Assembly (NCBI GenBank): GCA_003342815.1
Contig: PTEX01000013.1
Location: forward strand, 2,423,067 to 2,487,066
Direction: 5' to 3'
DNA from: Eudromia elegans
Lineage: Eukaryota; Chordata; Aves; Tinamiformes; Tinamidae
Length of the DNA: 64,000 nucleotides
In this document: piece by piece, positions 13,501 to 27,554 of the stretch
How positions within the stretch are numbered: position 1 is the stretch's first letter
How the letters are laid out: each line of letters starts with the position of its first letter
The notes under the pieces: generated by a model
The model's database searches: none
What the model was told of the DNA's origin: nothing
What the model saw: the letters and a program-made list of their open reading frames with translations, nothing else
Program-made: the position numbers and the translations under genes

Positions 13501-16500
13501 AGTGAAAGCATTATTTCACAGCTGCTTTCTTAGCTAAAACTGCTGTTGTTAGAGGCAGAGTGGCTTTCCTTACCTCCCCAGCAGCTGAGCCTTCACTGTT
13601 ATCTGTCCAGTAACAGGTTAAGATAACACGCTGGGATGCCCTTTTCTCTCGGGAAAGGAGGTCTGTCCTGCTCTTCCCTGTGTAGTCATTGCAACAAAAA
13701 TAAACAGAGGCAAAAAAAGGAGACGTCTAGAGAAGAAATCTCTTGTAAATGAGAGAAATAGACAAAATGCAACTACTGATAGTACTAGGCACTAAAATGA
13801 AATCTTTACTGTTACTGTTAAACAGGCAGCAAAATCCCATGAAGGCATTAGCTGTTTGCAAATCATGTTGCGGTGGATGGGTGAGCTGAGCTGTCCTTGA
13901 GGCTGCCTGCCTCTGAAGAAGCTCTGCTGCTTTCCTCACTCATCCTCTGCCTCTGCTGCTGGCCTTGGGAAGGCTCGGGAGCTACCTGGCCTCCTCCTGG
14001 AGGCAATTCAGCTCCCGAAAAGAATTCCCATTTTTCAGAAATTAGCTTACCCGTTCTTGGTGAGCTGAATTGGCTCAGGCTTTGGCAGAGCTGTGCAGCA
14101 GGAACATGTGGGTGCTGCTGGGGAATGACAGTCTCGTTATGGTATCAGTGATAAATGAACTGGACTATATCATCAAGCTATGCTGTGAGGGGGCTTAATG
14201 CCTACATTTGGTGTGCATGACCCTGCACTTAGCCTGTCTCCTTGATGGATTGCACATGTCTGGTACCTGAAAAGGATAATTAAAAAAAACTACATGAGGT
14301 GCATATAGTAACCTAAACCTACCCAATAGGAGAACCTAAGCATACCGTCTTTGAAATACAATCTTTCTCCTGAGTTTAACTGTCTTTATTTACTTGAGAT
14401 TCATGGCCAAAAAATCCCTCCTGAGTATAACTGCTCTTTCAAAGCACTTGGCAAGCTCAGCTTGCTCTTTTGGTGGTACGACGTCATCGGTACAGCACTC
14501 AAGTCTAAGAGCACTCGTCTCGGGAGCAGGAGCCCACGTTCTGTGCCTGTGTGCCAGGGTGCCCTGTCCATCAGGCATGAGTGCGACTCCCCATGGCCGT
14601 CAGTGCAAAGAAATTGGAATTCAGAAGGTAGAAAGGGAGAATAGGGATTAAAAACAAATACAAATGTCAGAGAAAAGCAGGTCTGGGTTTGGTACATCTC
14701 CAGATAAAAATATTATACAATTAAGAAAAGTCTCAGTTCTATGTACATGCTTAATTTTATACACTAAGCCCATTCAGCCAATAAAGCTAAACAAACGCCT
14801 AAGTGTTGTTAGAACTGAGGTCTGTCGTGCTAGTAGAAGATAGGCATGCCATTTCCATAAGCCACAGCGGCAAACGCATAATTTAATAAAAAACACTTTT
14901 GTTTGTGTCTATTAAAGAAACCTATAAATCCTCCAAATGGTACATTTAGCATTTGGTCCAAAAGTTACTCAAGCCGACGGAAAAGCTGTTATTGATTTTA
15001 ATAGGTATTTATTATATTTGGCTATTCCTTTTGCCGTCACTCTTTCCTGCTCTGTCATCTCAACTGAGTTCCAGCCCCATCTCCTGTATCTTACCACTAT
15101 GTGGAAGACATATGTTGTTTAAATGAGAGGCTTGTTCATTAGCTTCCGTGAAGCATGCCAAGCACGTCCTGATCCCAACTGAATGTTAAGATGATGGTAA
15201 TAGATGACATAATTACAGTAATAATAAAATACTGTGTTCAACCCTGTTATACATATCTTTATTCCACAGTCAAGAATGAAGAGCATTTAATGTATTGACA
15301 ATATGGATACATATGTCTAAGTCAAAAGTGGCAACTGGTGAGAATGTTCCCTTCCTATCTTGTTGCAATGTATTTTGCCGTTGAGAGTAATTTTGTGTGC
15401 TCAAGTGACCTTTTTTTTTTGGTTTGTTTTGTTATTTCCTTATTTCTTTATTCTTGGAAAGAACAGTTGGACTCTTTTCTGAATGGTTTCTCCATTTTCA
15501 TGAGATCACGCAAACACAAACAAGGGATTATAAAATTTTGACATGTAAGATAAGAATTTTTATTTTATTTTTCAAGGATTATTTCTGGTTTTATAAACAT
15601 AAATCAACGATTACGCTCTCTTGTAAAAATGCCATTAACGCTTACTGCATTATCATTTTACCACAGTTGAGGCTTACAAATAGAGCAATTCCGTAGATAT
15701 TTTTATTTTTCAGTCACCACAAATGTTGCAACCCATCACACCAACTATTAACTTCAAAAGAGCTTGAGTTTTGATTCAGACCTTTGCTTGACTTTAAGCA
15801 AGTGTATATATGCAAAGTCCTTTGGAAGTTAATCATTTCCTTAAATGATTTTACCCAAATGGACTTGGTTAATGATTCCAGCAGCTATCAACTCCAGCCA
15901 GATATCAGTGACAAACTCCTATGAGTCGTGGTCCCTGGGCTCAGGTGAGTCCCAAGGAGTTTGCCAGAAAGCCTAAAGTCATGTTTGCCTCTCTGGACTG
16001 ATGTCTAAAGAATTATGAAAATTAATGTGCTAATGAAGGTGAAATGTCTCTACAGAGAGGTGATAGCTAAGCAGAGGCTTTAAGGGGGATCAGATTGGGG
16101 ATTATCATGTTAGCCATATGAATTCTCTCCTGTTCACTGGATATTTCAGTTCCCATTAACATATATGTGAAGATAATCATTGTCATTTACGATAGAACCT
16201 TATATGACTGGAAATGTTATCAACAGATTACACAACAAACTCATAATGTGAAGTAATGGATTTAAATTACCTGGAAAAAAAAAAATAGAGCTTCTCTCTC
16301 ATGCCCATTTTGGCAGTTTGGGGCTACTTCATGATATAAGAGATTTTCCTATCCTAGATAAACTTACCTAGAATTCTGTCATGATTGTCAAAGCTGTTCT
16401 AAAATATGAGGTACTTCCAGGGAGCTGAGAATAACTTTAAGAAATAAATAAAATAGAAGTGATTGTGACAGTTGAATTGTGACAGCATTTCACACATATT

Positions 16501-18304
16501 TTCCTTCATCATTCTCAGAATAGCTGCTGTGTATCATGAATTTTCTGATTTTTTTCATTCAATCCCTGTTTTTTTTTTCACAGCCATAATGAAAGATGGA
16601 AATAATGCATACTGTCTCTTTCTCTTTCTAATAGTTCTTTAGGGAGTTCCATCATACCTGAGTTTATGAGCTTTGGATATGAGCATTTGGTTATGAGCAT
16701 CTGTGGCCAGTGGATTTAGCAATAAACAGAGTGGAAATGTTCTTTACCTGAGTTCAAAGTGAATTTATACCAGCTCCTGCCAGACATGGTTCCCTCTCTG
16801 GCATTACAGCATTTTGCTCTAATGACTTCCTTTGAATGGAAAGAATAGAGAAAGGCACCTTGCACATCTTTAAGTTGTGTCTTGAACTTTTGCAAGCTCT
16901 GCAATTCAAGGTTATCCGGATGGTTTTACAATGTGGCTTTTCAGGTTCTTTAGCCATGATGGAAGCATGATCCATGGGAATCGCATCCAGCGTGGTGGGG
17001 TGTGTGCATAAAGATTGTGTGATGGAGCAGCAGGTCTACACTTTAAGGGAAGGCTGTAGCTTTATATTACCGGTTATTATCTTTGAAAACCTGCGTCCAC
17101 TGGGCAAGGTTTGAAAGTCTGAATCTTGCCACTTAATCAAATGCTGTGCAATCCCACAGGACATAACAGCCTGATACACATCAAAAGCAGGTACAACCAA
17201 GAAGATGCTGTTGTTCAATCTGCTTCACCTTCTAAAAACATTTAAAACTATGAAAGTTCTGCACCCTCCTGGCTGTGCATGAGTTTAAATAGCTCCATTC
17301 ATTTATTTTCAAATCCTGGTAATTAATTGTGGGCTTTCTTTCTGTGAATCATTTCGTGAAATCATAGCACTTGAAAGAGCAAATGTTTTAAAACACTTGT
17401 TTGACCCAGAAGACTAGCCTGATTATTTTTACCTAGAGTATTAAAAGTACCAGACATGTGTTTTTATCTCCCTTTGAAGGAATCTGTGGATCAGAAGGGG
17501 GGTTATACTTTCAAAGAGACTTGAGAAGGGAGAATTATAGGCACTTTAGAGAATTACTTATATCCTTCTAATGAATTCTCGTGAGGTTTGTCTAAAGATG
17601 GTGGTGGTTCAGAGGAGGCCGTAACGGTGCCTAGGGGACATCATAGTAACATTTTTTCCTCCACAAAAACCGTCAGGATAATGGGGAGCACAGAAGAAAT
17701 GGCACATATTATGTAATACCTCCCCACCAGACTGCAGATGTGTGAACTAGCTTAAGACTTTTATTAGGGCTTTTATTAGAGTGTGATACAGTCCCTGCCT
17801 CTTTACAGTTGTCAGTTTAACCAGTTCCTCACAAGTTACAACAAATTAAACATACCTAATGCTTAAGCTATTCTATACTGGGGATGGGGATGAGGGGAAA
17901 AATATTTGGAATGCTCACGGAGCAGCACGGTTTCTCCTGAACCTTGTAATCCTACATCATTCATTGCCACTTCATTGCTGTGGGGCAGCAATAGACTTTA
18001 AACCTAAGGAATATCTTCTTAAATCCTTGCTGATTCTGTAACTACTCTTTGAAACATGGATAATCTAACATTTAGGTAGTTTTGTTTTATGCCAGATGCA
18101 TGTTTATTGTCGTGCAATGTAATCAACAGCTTTAGTATCTGAAGTATTTTTTTCCCAATCTGAAATAAATGGAAAGATATAGCTGTATTACCAATTGCTG
18201 TTTATGTATCTTGTTCCTGTCTAAGTGAAATTGTGCTAACAATTATCAAAGCTGACATGTCTCCATGCCTGATTTTGGTCTCCGTGACTGCACCATCAGC
18301 CGGG
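10598..18304. other. Non-coding stretch with scattered short frames
   Basis: The longest open frame of the window lies here (12060-12464, plus, 134 codons), but its translation shows no domain and three frames are similarly open around 11.75-12.06 kb. Overlapping open frames at 14.35-14.70 kb on both strands mark a stop-poor, slightly GC-richer interval. It contains a near-CRE word (CGACGTCA at 14479-14486) and several retained CpGs. The interval 13.88-14.13 kb is also GC-richer. None of these has splice-bounded or promoter-like architecture that I can support. The rest is AT-rich unique sequence. Confidence 0.55.
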
Positions 18305-18553
18305 GAGCTGAGCTGCAGGAATGGACACTTGAGGGTTCAGGTTAAATATCAGGAAAAAAATCTGCATGCAAGTCAAGCATTGAGAGAGGCTGCCCAGTGA
18401 AGTGGTGGAGTCACCATCCCTGACTGTGTTCAAGAAACCCGTAGATTAGGCACTCATGGACATGGTTTAGCAGCCATGGTGTTGAAGGGCTTACGACTGG
18501 GCTTGATGATCTTGAATGTCTTTCCCAACCACAATGATTCCATGATTCTATGA
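18305..18553 (+). mobile_element. 5'-truncated CR1 LINE, 3' end
   Basis: The sequence follows the CR1 3' region in order: 'gagggttcaggttaaatatc' and 'aggaaaaaaa' at 18331-18360, 'ggctgcccagtgaagtggtg' near 18388-18407, then 'gtcaccatccctga', 'tgttcaagaaac' and 'gacatggtttag'. It ends in 'ttcccaacc' and the terminal octamer-type repeat 'gattccatgattctatga'. CR1 is the main LINE of birds; it lacks a poly(A) tail and usually inserts with heavy 5' truncation, as here (about 250 bp remain of about 4.5 kb). The left border is uncertain by 10-20 bases. Divergence from the remembered consensus is considerable, so the copy is old. No target-site duplication was found. Confidence 0.88.
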
Positions 18554-21500
18554 CATGGAGGGCACATCACCCCATCACAACTTCAGCATGCAAATTTTAA
18601 TATACCCACAATGAGAGAGCCAGTATCACAGCAGTTGGGGAAAAAGCGGCAAAAAGAACAAGGGGGGCAATGCTTGCAAGGATTAGGAGTAAAAAGATGG
18701 ATTTCTTGGCCTCTTTGAGCACTTTTCCAGGCCCAAGGAGAATTTCTCCAAGTACCCATCCCTCTCTTTTCAATCCTATCATTGGGGCCCTAGAAGCAGG
18801 AAAAGAGTACATCCCCTGGGCCTATTTTTGCATTTAATTTAAGCTTTTCATTGTAAAAGCAATGCAAACTGGCTTCAATATAAATGAAAATTGAGTGTGG
18901 CACATATCATTACGAAATCACATGGGGCCTCAGTGAAATCTGATATATTACTACACACATTCATTAAATCAGACCACTTTAGAACCTGATTATCTTTTTA
19001 AACAAATTTTGTGAATGAGTTGTAATATTTTTATATCCACTCAATGCTTTTCAGTCCAAAGTACTTAACAAGCTTAAAGTCCTGGAGCACGAACCAGCTT
19101 TTGTTCTGTGTGTGAACAGCACCTGGCACATTGGGATCTGGTCCATTACTCAAGTTCCCATGTGTTGCTACAATAACAATACCACCAGTAATAAGAAGAG
19201 GCAGAAGTGAAATCCTTCCATTTCTAGGGAAGGAGATGATATTACACAAAGAAGGAAAGTTTTATTTGAATGAATGAATGAAGCAAAATTTAACTTCTAA
19301 TGAATAGTCAAAAAAGTAACTAGAAACACAGCAAAGGGGAAACGTAGATTTTAAGATCCGACCTCTCTCATGCACATGAATAACAGCCTATTTGCAATCA
19401 AAACTACTTGGACAACAACAAAACATGTTTCTAAGCAAGGTAAATATCTCAAGGTGAATTTTATGTGGCAATGAAAGTTCAGCTATATGTACCCATTTAC
19501 GCTATATAGCTATGGTTTAACAGATACTATTTTGTTCACAAAGAATTTCTGATGCTATATTTTTTTACAGATATGTACTACAGGTTATATATATATAAAT
19601 ATAAATTTTTAAAAACACAGTATATTACTCACTTCTCTTTGGAAGCAAATATGATTTTTCATAAAGATTCTGACTTAAAGTTCCTATAAATATTCTGATT
19701 AAATTTCCATGTTATTACTCAGCCCTTTAAAATAGAAGATCAGAATCTGTCTCCCTGTGTAACCAAGCTCTGACTATTGAGGAGTATACAAATGGAACAG
19801 ATTATATGCAAACTGCATCATTTGCAACTGGGCTACATATGTAATTTGGATCATATTAAGCAGGGGGTTAGGCTCAGGTCTCTTAGTGTTTTCTATTTGA
19901 GTGCCTAGGAAGGTAAGCTATAGAGCATAACAAACTTAGGCATAGTTTGGTGAGGCAAAGGCCACTGGATGTCATTATTTCTCCATCTGCAAAGCTGGAG
20001 CAAGTCCCCTGTAGAAGTGGAAAATACGGCTCTTACAGAAAGCTGTTGAGTTTGATTTTGAATGTCCTTGGTAGTTTGGAATGCTGCTTCTTAATTTAAA
20101 ATAGCCTTTCAAACTCAGATTTCTTCATGACTCAGTGGAAACATACACATGCCTTTGCAAATGCAAGCAAAAACTTTGAATGGTCTAGTTTTGGTACAAA
20201 TTGGTCAGTCTTCAAATGTCTCAACTAACAAGTGCAGACTCCTTCAGCCCTCCAGACTCCTCACACACTTTTTGTCTTCACTGAGCCTTCCTTTCCCTAG
20301 TGACTTTAGAGCAGCCAGGCATATGGCAATATAAAAGCAGATTAGAAAATAAGTAGAAACTTAGTTATAAAACTATTGGAGACCCTGGAACCATGTCATT
20401 AAGATTCTAGAGTCTTCATTTCTACAGCAACCAGCACTCTTGTTTATTTCAGTGTAATAGTGGGTTCAGAAGCAAGATGGAAAGCACCAAAATACTGTGT
20501 CACACTTAGTTACTACACAGGCATTTCCTCTATGAAAACACTGGTGAGCGCTACTGACGGCTACATTAAATGTCAGGCATTCATATTACGTCTTTTAGTT
20601 TTCTTGTCTGGGACATCAATAAATTACCAGAGGCTCAGGTATTTCTCCTCTGCTAATGGCTTTCTGCACTTAGCCAGTTACTACCAGAAAATCATTTCAT
20701 TCCCTCCATTATCTTTACAAATATACCCCAACAGTCCGAGCATTGAGAAGGAAAAAGTTCCTACATTTTCCTTATTTTTATTTGCAGAACTCAAGCAGTG
20801 AGCTGCTTTATGTTATATTGGGTACTATCAGGAATACTGTTTTTTATAAGTCAATTCTTTTTACCTTATCTATTCCACCGTTTATAGATATATATCAAAT
20901 ATATATGTCTATATATCAAACATATACATCTACATCACAGCCACTGAATGCCTGCCACTGCTGGTGGTAGAATTTTTGTGTTTTAGAAGAAAACAAAGAA
21001 AGAATCCAGCTTAATATCCAGCTTCCAGAACAAAGTATTCAGTCCTACTCATGATACAATTGAAAGATCTTAGAGGCAGCTATGAAAAACCTTTAAATTG
21101 CAACATAGTGAAGGGACTTCAGAAATTTCTGAAATGCATTTATATATCGACATTATATGCTGGATGGCATATCCAGAAATGACAGTATTATTTTCTCTGT
21201 TGTCAAAGACATGGTCAAAATGACAAATTGGGGATTATTCATTATTTTACTGAAAATGGAAAAAAAGTTCTTTAAAGTGCTAGTTTTTTCTTGGAAATTT
21301 TCACAGGAACTAAAACAGACCTTTCAACCATCTCCGTATGTGACTTATTTGAGTGTGGAATTAAATCTTAGCAAGGGACCAATCTAAAATCTATGGAAAT
21401 CTCTGGGGCCCTTTCTATTAATTTCAGTGTACTTTTGATCATGTCTTGCATGAAGAAACACATTTATGAGTCCCAAAGATGAAACTCATCAAAATGCGTT

Positions 21501-24500
21501 TCCTTTATTACACATTTGTAATATACATGATTTTATACTTTATAATACCCTAGGAAAATATATTATTTTATATCACATAAAGATAGGGAAGTAATACAGA
21601 AATCTGGAGAAAAATATTTGCTAGTACAAATAAATGTTGTTCTATTACCTATCAAAAGGCTACATACATTATTTGTAATAGCAACAGGTATAGTGAAGTG
21701 ACGTGAAGTGCTTGCTCTTGACAGCACAAATGTGATCATCAGGCTTAGGTACATGTTAAAAATATGACTTAGTGAAAAAATGGTTCATCAAGATCCTACT
21801 GAGGAAAACAGGTTCAAAGTATCTGAAGTACTTTTTACTTGATTACACCAAAACCTTCCAACATCCCACCCTTAGGTTATGAAATCTCTGAATGTCAGAG
21901 ATGAAAACCTCTCTGTAAAAGATATCTTTCACCATGCAAGATGTAAGATGTTCAGCTTCATGGATCACATCTTTGTGCAATAAAGAATAAGCTTTTCTTT
22001 CTGACATGATCTAATAGTTTCAGACAATCAGAGACAATACATAATTCTCAATCTTGCACACATCCATACTTAGCATGAAAGCAGATCTTGACAGAAAAAT
22101 GACAGTGGGCTATTGTTACCTGGTGATCAAATAGCTTCCACAGAGCCTTATGTGAAACATAACTTTTTTTTCTTTCTTTTTTCTTTTTTTTTTCTTATTT
22201 TGCTCTTTCTTCTCCTTTGGAGATGCCCTGACAGGAATTTTACCCGTATTACAACTTGATTCTAATATTTTACCATGGGCACTTGCCCTGTATAAAGGCT
22301 CTATTGCTACTCAGACAAGGGAAATGAGGTTGCCCAACTTCTTATATTTTCTATTAATTTCTGCAGAGGGGAGCTGATAGTATGGGATGCTTACATATTT
22401 GCCATTTTACAGATGTTTTGATAGATTAGCTTTTGTAAGCAATGGTTATTTTATAATGTCCTGAAAACCAACTCCACAGTTCATAAATCATACCAGAATT
22501 GCTGGTAGAAATAAAAGTTCATGACAAGTCTTTTGAGTTTTCAAGTAGAAAAACTAGTAGCCACAAATCCATTGAGCTTACCTTACAAATAAAATAGAAC
22601 TGAAGTATTTTATTTATGTCAGAGACACAGTAACAGCAGGACTACTAGCAAATGAAATGGGATAGACTGACTACACTCCAAGACTGACTACAAGACCAAA
22701 GTCTAAGACATTCTTACTCATTGACATCCTATTTAATATCCAAAGTAAAATTTTCTTGGCAAAACCAGTATTTCACCCCTTCAGATTCTGATTATTGGGA
22801 ATGATTCATAGAATTTGCCTGGAAATGGATATTAAACACATACATTAAACTTTGGGGAACCATATTCAGGCTAGCATTTAATTCCGTCTTTGTAGACTGC
22901 AGTGAAACTATGATGTGGAAATTTAGTTCATATTGAATTTTAAAAATTTTGGCGCTGACCCTCCAAATGGATATTTTACTTTACATCTTATTTATCCACA
23001 ATCTTCCCATTGACTTAACAATTTGGATTGCAATCAAAGTTTGCATGTAAGGTAAACAAGCACTGTAGAGAACATTTTAACCTTCTTCCATCATTTTTAT
23101 TGTTATAACTTTAAGGTAAGGATAAAACCAAGTCTTTCAGAACTCGAGGTGGATGTTTTGTTATTATACTTTTAGGTAGGTTGAACTATAGCTAGAGAAA
23201 AATAAGCAGATGTATAGGCAGATTAGATGTGCTCAGTGACCAGATGCCAGCACATATGATAACTATTGCATAGAGACCAAAGCAGTGATTCACAATACTT
23301 TTTCTTTTAAGACCTTGAAAAAACATGACTTATTTATTTATTTATCTTATTATTTACTCCATTTCACATCACAGGGTGAATTGAATTCATGTTACCTGCC
23401 ATATCATGACTTCTTTTCTGCACTGCTATTATTTGAATAGATTTTTGTGTGTGCCTGTCTGTAGATAGAAAAATTTACAGATACTTACAGAGAAAATACT
23501 GGAAAAAAAGAAAATAATTTAAAAAATCCTATCTTTAAAATTGATATGAAAAGAATAAATTTCTGAACCCATGTTGTTGTTCCTCTTCAACTTCAAAGTA
23601 AGAATTAACATCCAAAAAATCTAGAGACCTCTGAAAGAAATAAATTCTTGAAGAATTCTAGTGTACTTAATATAAACTGAAGAAGAAAAAAGTCCTTTGA
23701 GTCCTTAAAATAATATTAGTTTTATATGTCAGTTTTTCTTTAACATCAACTTTTTTGACTGTTTTATTGAAACTTCAACAGACAGTAGCTTATTTTTCCA
23801 CAGACTTAAGCACCTGAGATTTTTGGCTAATGGATATAAGACCAGTAAAATTTCCTATAAAATGCAACTTTATATGAGAACTTACATGATGTTTATAGAA
23901 TATATTCCATCATTTGCTTTTGAAAGAGCAAACTTATTATTTGTAGGAAGAATATCAGCTGCTTTGCAATGCAAAAATGAAAATGATCAGCTGATGAATA
24001 CAAATAAACAGAGAGATTTTCTCTGGAGCCACCACTTGCTTCCTAAGTATTTTTATTTCTTACTTCAAGATCAACAAATATCAGGCCCCAAACTAAAGGA
24101 AATCCTTTCTCTTGACTTTAATGAACTATAGATTGGACCTTTATTTGGAGAAAAATGTAAACAAAGATATATTTTAGGAGAAATTTCTGGACCACACTAT
24201 CTCCTGTAAAGTATTGACAAACCTGTTAGGTCAAGCAGGTCCAAATAATTAACGTAATGTGCTTCCTGTAAGCAGTCCATTTTTATTATTAAAACAACCC
24301 CTTACTACAACATACTTCTTTCAAGTAAGATCATACCCAAGTTTATTAACTCTCCATCAATTAATGTTTTTAGCACAAGATCTGACTCAGGAAGCAAGCA
24401 AGGTCTAAATACAAAAATAAACAAACAAAAATAGAATTGCAAAGAGAAGGAACTTCTGCTTCAAGCAAACTTGCAGTCTATCAATTGGGTCTTCTACACA

Positions 24501-24624
24501 AAAGCTTCTGAGGAAGAACAGATGGAATAAGAACAAGTGTTGGTTTTCCAGCAGTAGGAGTCATGTTTACTTCCCACTCCAAGCCTATTCGTTCATTTAT
24601 TTGTACAAAGTACCCCTATATTTG

Positions 24625-24628
<4 letters not shown>
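18554..24628. other. AT-rich non-coding stretch
   Basis: No recognisable gene. Contents are simple AT repeats (about 19584-19605 and 20884-20933), a pyrimidine tract at 22164-22200 and a (TTTA)n run at 23329-23345. A weak SINE-like phrase ('ctccatctgcaaagctgg') lies near 19981-19998. At 22995-23035, 'cttcccattgacttaaca' followed by 'tttggatt' weakly recalls the old amniote palindromic repeats. An open frame of 108 codons at 23804-24131 is described separately. Confidence 0.6.
23804..24131 (+). other. Open frame behind a good splice acceptor (speculative exon)
   Basis: A textbook-looking acceptor (ttatttttccacag) ends at 23803. The frame continues open for 108 codons to a TAG at 24129-24131. 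An AATAAA lies 285 bp further on (24416-24421), so the layout could be a terminal exon. The translation (beginning LKHLRFLANG, ending SLDFNEL) has no domain or family I recognise, and several frames of this length exist by chance in the window. Most likely not coding. Confidence 0.12.

Positions 24629-24666
<38 letters not shown>
24629..24666. repeat. 38-base poly(T) run
   Basis: An uninterrupted run of 38 T on the plus strand. Bird CR1 elements do not leave poly(A), so long A/T homopolymers are less common in birds than in mammals. Read on the minus strand it would be an A38 tail. However, the sequence just 5' of that tail contains no AATAAA within about 30 bases and instead resembles an old repeat, so a processed pseudogene is not supported. 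The length may be an assembly or sequencing estimate. Confidence 0.9.
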
Positions 24667-24669
<3 letters not shown>

Positions 24670-24692
24670 AAAAAACACATCCGCAGCTTAAT

Positions 24693-24722
24693 GTGAGATT
24701 CTGGCCTCATTGAAGTCAAGGA
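24693..24722. repeat. Fragment of an old amniote palindromic repeat
   Basis: The words 'gattctggcc' and 'tcattgaagtcaagg' match the remembered core 'AATCCTGGCC-CCATTGAAGTCAATGG', one arm of an ancient palindromic DNA-transposon-like family of amniotes. It lies 26 bases from the poly(T) run. Only about 30 bases are clear. Confidence 0.4.
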
Positions 24723-27326
24723 CTTGAATATACTCTTCTCCTTTCTTGCCCTTAGTGGTTTTTTTCAGATCTATTTTCTCTTATCCAGGCATTCTCCTCA
24801 CAACTCATTGCAACTGTTCTGGAGTTCTGTTTCTACTCATGTTTTAATCATTAAGTACCATTTACTACAGTCTTTCTCCTGTTTAGTGAAGATTGCTTAC
24901 CAATATTTAAAACTTACATTAACCTATTTGAATAGAATGGTTCATTTTGATAATAGATAGACATTGATCAGAATAGAAGTTAGACTGAAACATGTTCAAA
25001 GAGCCTTGGCTTATGCATACCGAGGTTTCTGTATGAATTATTTCTGCTCCTTTTTAAGTAAGGCAAATAGACAAAAGTAGGTTAGTCCTCAGTTGAAGAG
25101 TCTGAGTAGCTACCAAACCAGCTTTATATCATGATTTTTTACATGATTTCTCAGTCACCCCTTCTCAGTCATCTCATCAGTTCTGCAGTTTTTGTTTAAA
25201 GTGAATGTAAACTATCCTGATTTAGTGTGAGCATCTGCTTTCAGAAGCAGTGCACTTAGGGATTCAATGAGTATGTGAAACAAATTTTCAGTATTAGTCT
25301 TTTACGGGGATTGAAACTAAGTAATGGAAATAGCAGAGCCCATGGGATTGATTAAAAGAGTGTTGAGTTCTCTAATATTCAAAGTAGAGTAATTAGAGCC
25401 CTGTATGACATATGACTGTAAAATCCAGTTGATCAGGCCCTCACATACACGGGCTTTCCTTATGGTAGTTAACTTACTTCAGAAATGTTCCTTGCGTGTC
25501 ATGGAAAAAACATTACTACTACAGGAACCCAAGACACTGCATACTGAATGCACACTCACTTTACAGTAAATTGCTGTTTCTCTGGAACACGTCATACTAT
25601 TTTGAAAGTCGGCCCAAGAGTCTATATTTCAAGTCTGAGCAGGCCACAGTGATCACACTCCTCCATGCGTCATTTGTTTCCCTCTGAAAACCATGCACCC
25701 AACCACGGTGCAAATGAAAGCGCAGAGGTTGAGGGGAAGGGAAGATGCAATTATCCCTCCCCTCCATCAGACTAGGAAAGCTGATACAAGAGCAATAAGC
25801 AAGAGCCAGGTCTTTCCCATATTTATTGTTACACCCAACGCAGCCAGTAACATTTCTTTAACAATAGCCACTTATAAAGGCCTGCCTTCTGTGGAAAGAT
25901 TTACTAAGAGCCATGAGTGGAAACTCCACTATAAAACCAACATGCTCATGGAAATAGTACCACTAAGATATAAAAATAATGCACAAAAGTGATCCATTGA
26001 TGCATTTACTGTAAAAGCAAAGGCTAAAAATAAAACAACCTAAAAAATAAAATAATAAAATAGTTTTTTCTTTCCCTTTTAAAACAAAGAAGTAGTTTTA
26101 ATGGATTACAGCCTAAGAAAAGCATATTGTGATTGGAGCTAATATTTTATCATTCAGTCCTTCAAAGACTCACTTGACTTCATTTTTACAAGACAGAATC
26201 TGGCAGTGTAATAAAAGCCTATAGAAAAAAAAAGATAAAATGAAAAAAGGAAAAAGAGAGAATGGAAGAAAGAATGATCATCAGGACTAAATAACGTTGA
26301 CTGATTTTCTGTCATATCCTCTACTCCAGTTGCTGAACATTCAAATACTAAAAGAAAACATACCAGTGTCTCCAGAGATGCTGTGTCAACAAAAACTCCT
26401 TCTACTGGCATGATACAATATCTGTTTAACTAATCATAAGGAGATTTATTATACAGGATTTGGTGGGGCTGTTTATGGAGTCATTAGCACGATGACACTT
26501 GACTCTCAGATGTCAGTTGTACTCTTCAAAGGAGGAAGCACTGCAGCTGGTGGGGAATGAATGGATGCCAAAACTTGAATTTCAAAATAGAGGACCTTAA
26601 TTGAAAAAATATAATTGCTAGGAGTTTGTGGTTATATTACTTTATTTGTTTACTCATTTATTTATTTGCTTCTTCAAAAGAACAAGCAGGTGCTGAACAC
26701 TAGACAAAGATGGTGTGCTGAAGTATTTGCTAATGTTGAGTAGCCTGATGGTAATTTCATACTTCTTGCAGTAAGAATATCATCCTTTGCTCTTATTTCC
26801 AGCTAATGGTTTTATAAAAGAGATCTTTCAATTATTAAAGTAATTAAATGAATTCTTGAGGCAAAATTCAGATTGCCTGCATTCTGCCTATGGCTCTGAG
26901 TGTATGGACTAATTGCTTCTGGGTAGCTGCCAGCTCGAAGTCTTACATAGAGTCTCTGAGATGTTCTTCAAAATCATTTAATAGTGTATTCAGACAGAAC
27001 TTAGGCCAGTTAAATATGGCCCTCATAAATTCCAAGTAATGTGGGGTGTCACATAGGTCTACTTTAACATTTTAATTCCGCTCAGGAGTATGTCTTTTCC
27101 TCACTGACCGCAGTTTGTTTTACATCCCAGGGCATGAACTGAGTTCCTTTCAGAGGAAACCAAACTGGAAGAGGTGCTCCAGGAGTTCACCTAATGTGCT
27201 CCCAATGCCCATGGATATTTCTTCCAGAGGAAAAAATTATACCAAGTCTGAAGTAAATCTTTCTCAAATGCATCCTGAAATACAAATGTAGTGTTGATGC
27301 TGGCTCATCAACTGTATATCTCTACA

Positions 27327-27350
27327 GATTTAGCCCAATAGGGCTAAATC
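27327..27350. other. Perfect 10-bp hairpin, 4-base loop
   Basis: Arms gatttagccc (27327-27336) and gggctaaatc (27341-27350) are exact reverse complements around the loop AATA. No T-run follows and no operon context exists, so it is not a bacterial-type terminator. It could be the centre of a decayed palindromic repeat. Roughly one such stem is expected by chance in a window of this size. Confidence 0.6.
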
Positions 27351-27554
27351 CAGTAATGCAAGCACTTCTGAAAATATTCTTCTGTCTTTGCATCCCAGTC
27401 ATAAAATTGAGATAATAATTTGAATTCTAAAAATTATCATATTTGCTGAAAGTTGTCTACCAAAAATATTCATACAACCTTGTTCTCCTTAAGCATGGTT
27501 TTGAGGATAATTTCAGTAAAACAGAGTGTAGTTGCTCACATGTGCAATCGTGAC

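Noticed and set aside
19966-19998. SINE-like phrase 'ctccatctgcaaagctgg'
   Set aside because: Only about 20 bases agree, with no supporting words on either side.
22806-22830. 'attcatagaatttgcctgg' as a minus-strand CR1 end
   Set aside because: Lacks the repeated tail octamer and the 'ggttggaagg' block that should follow.
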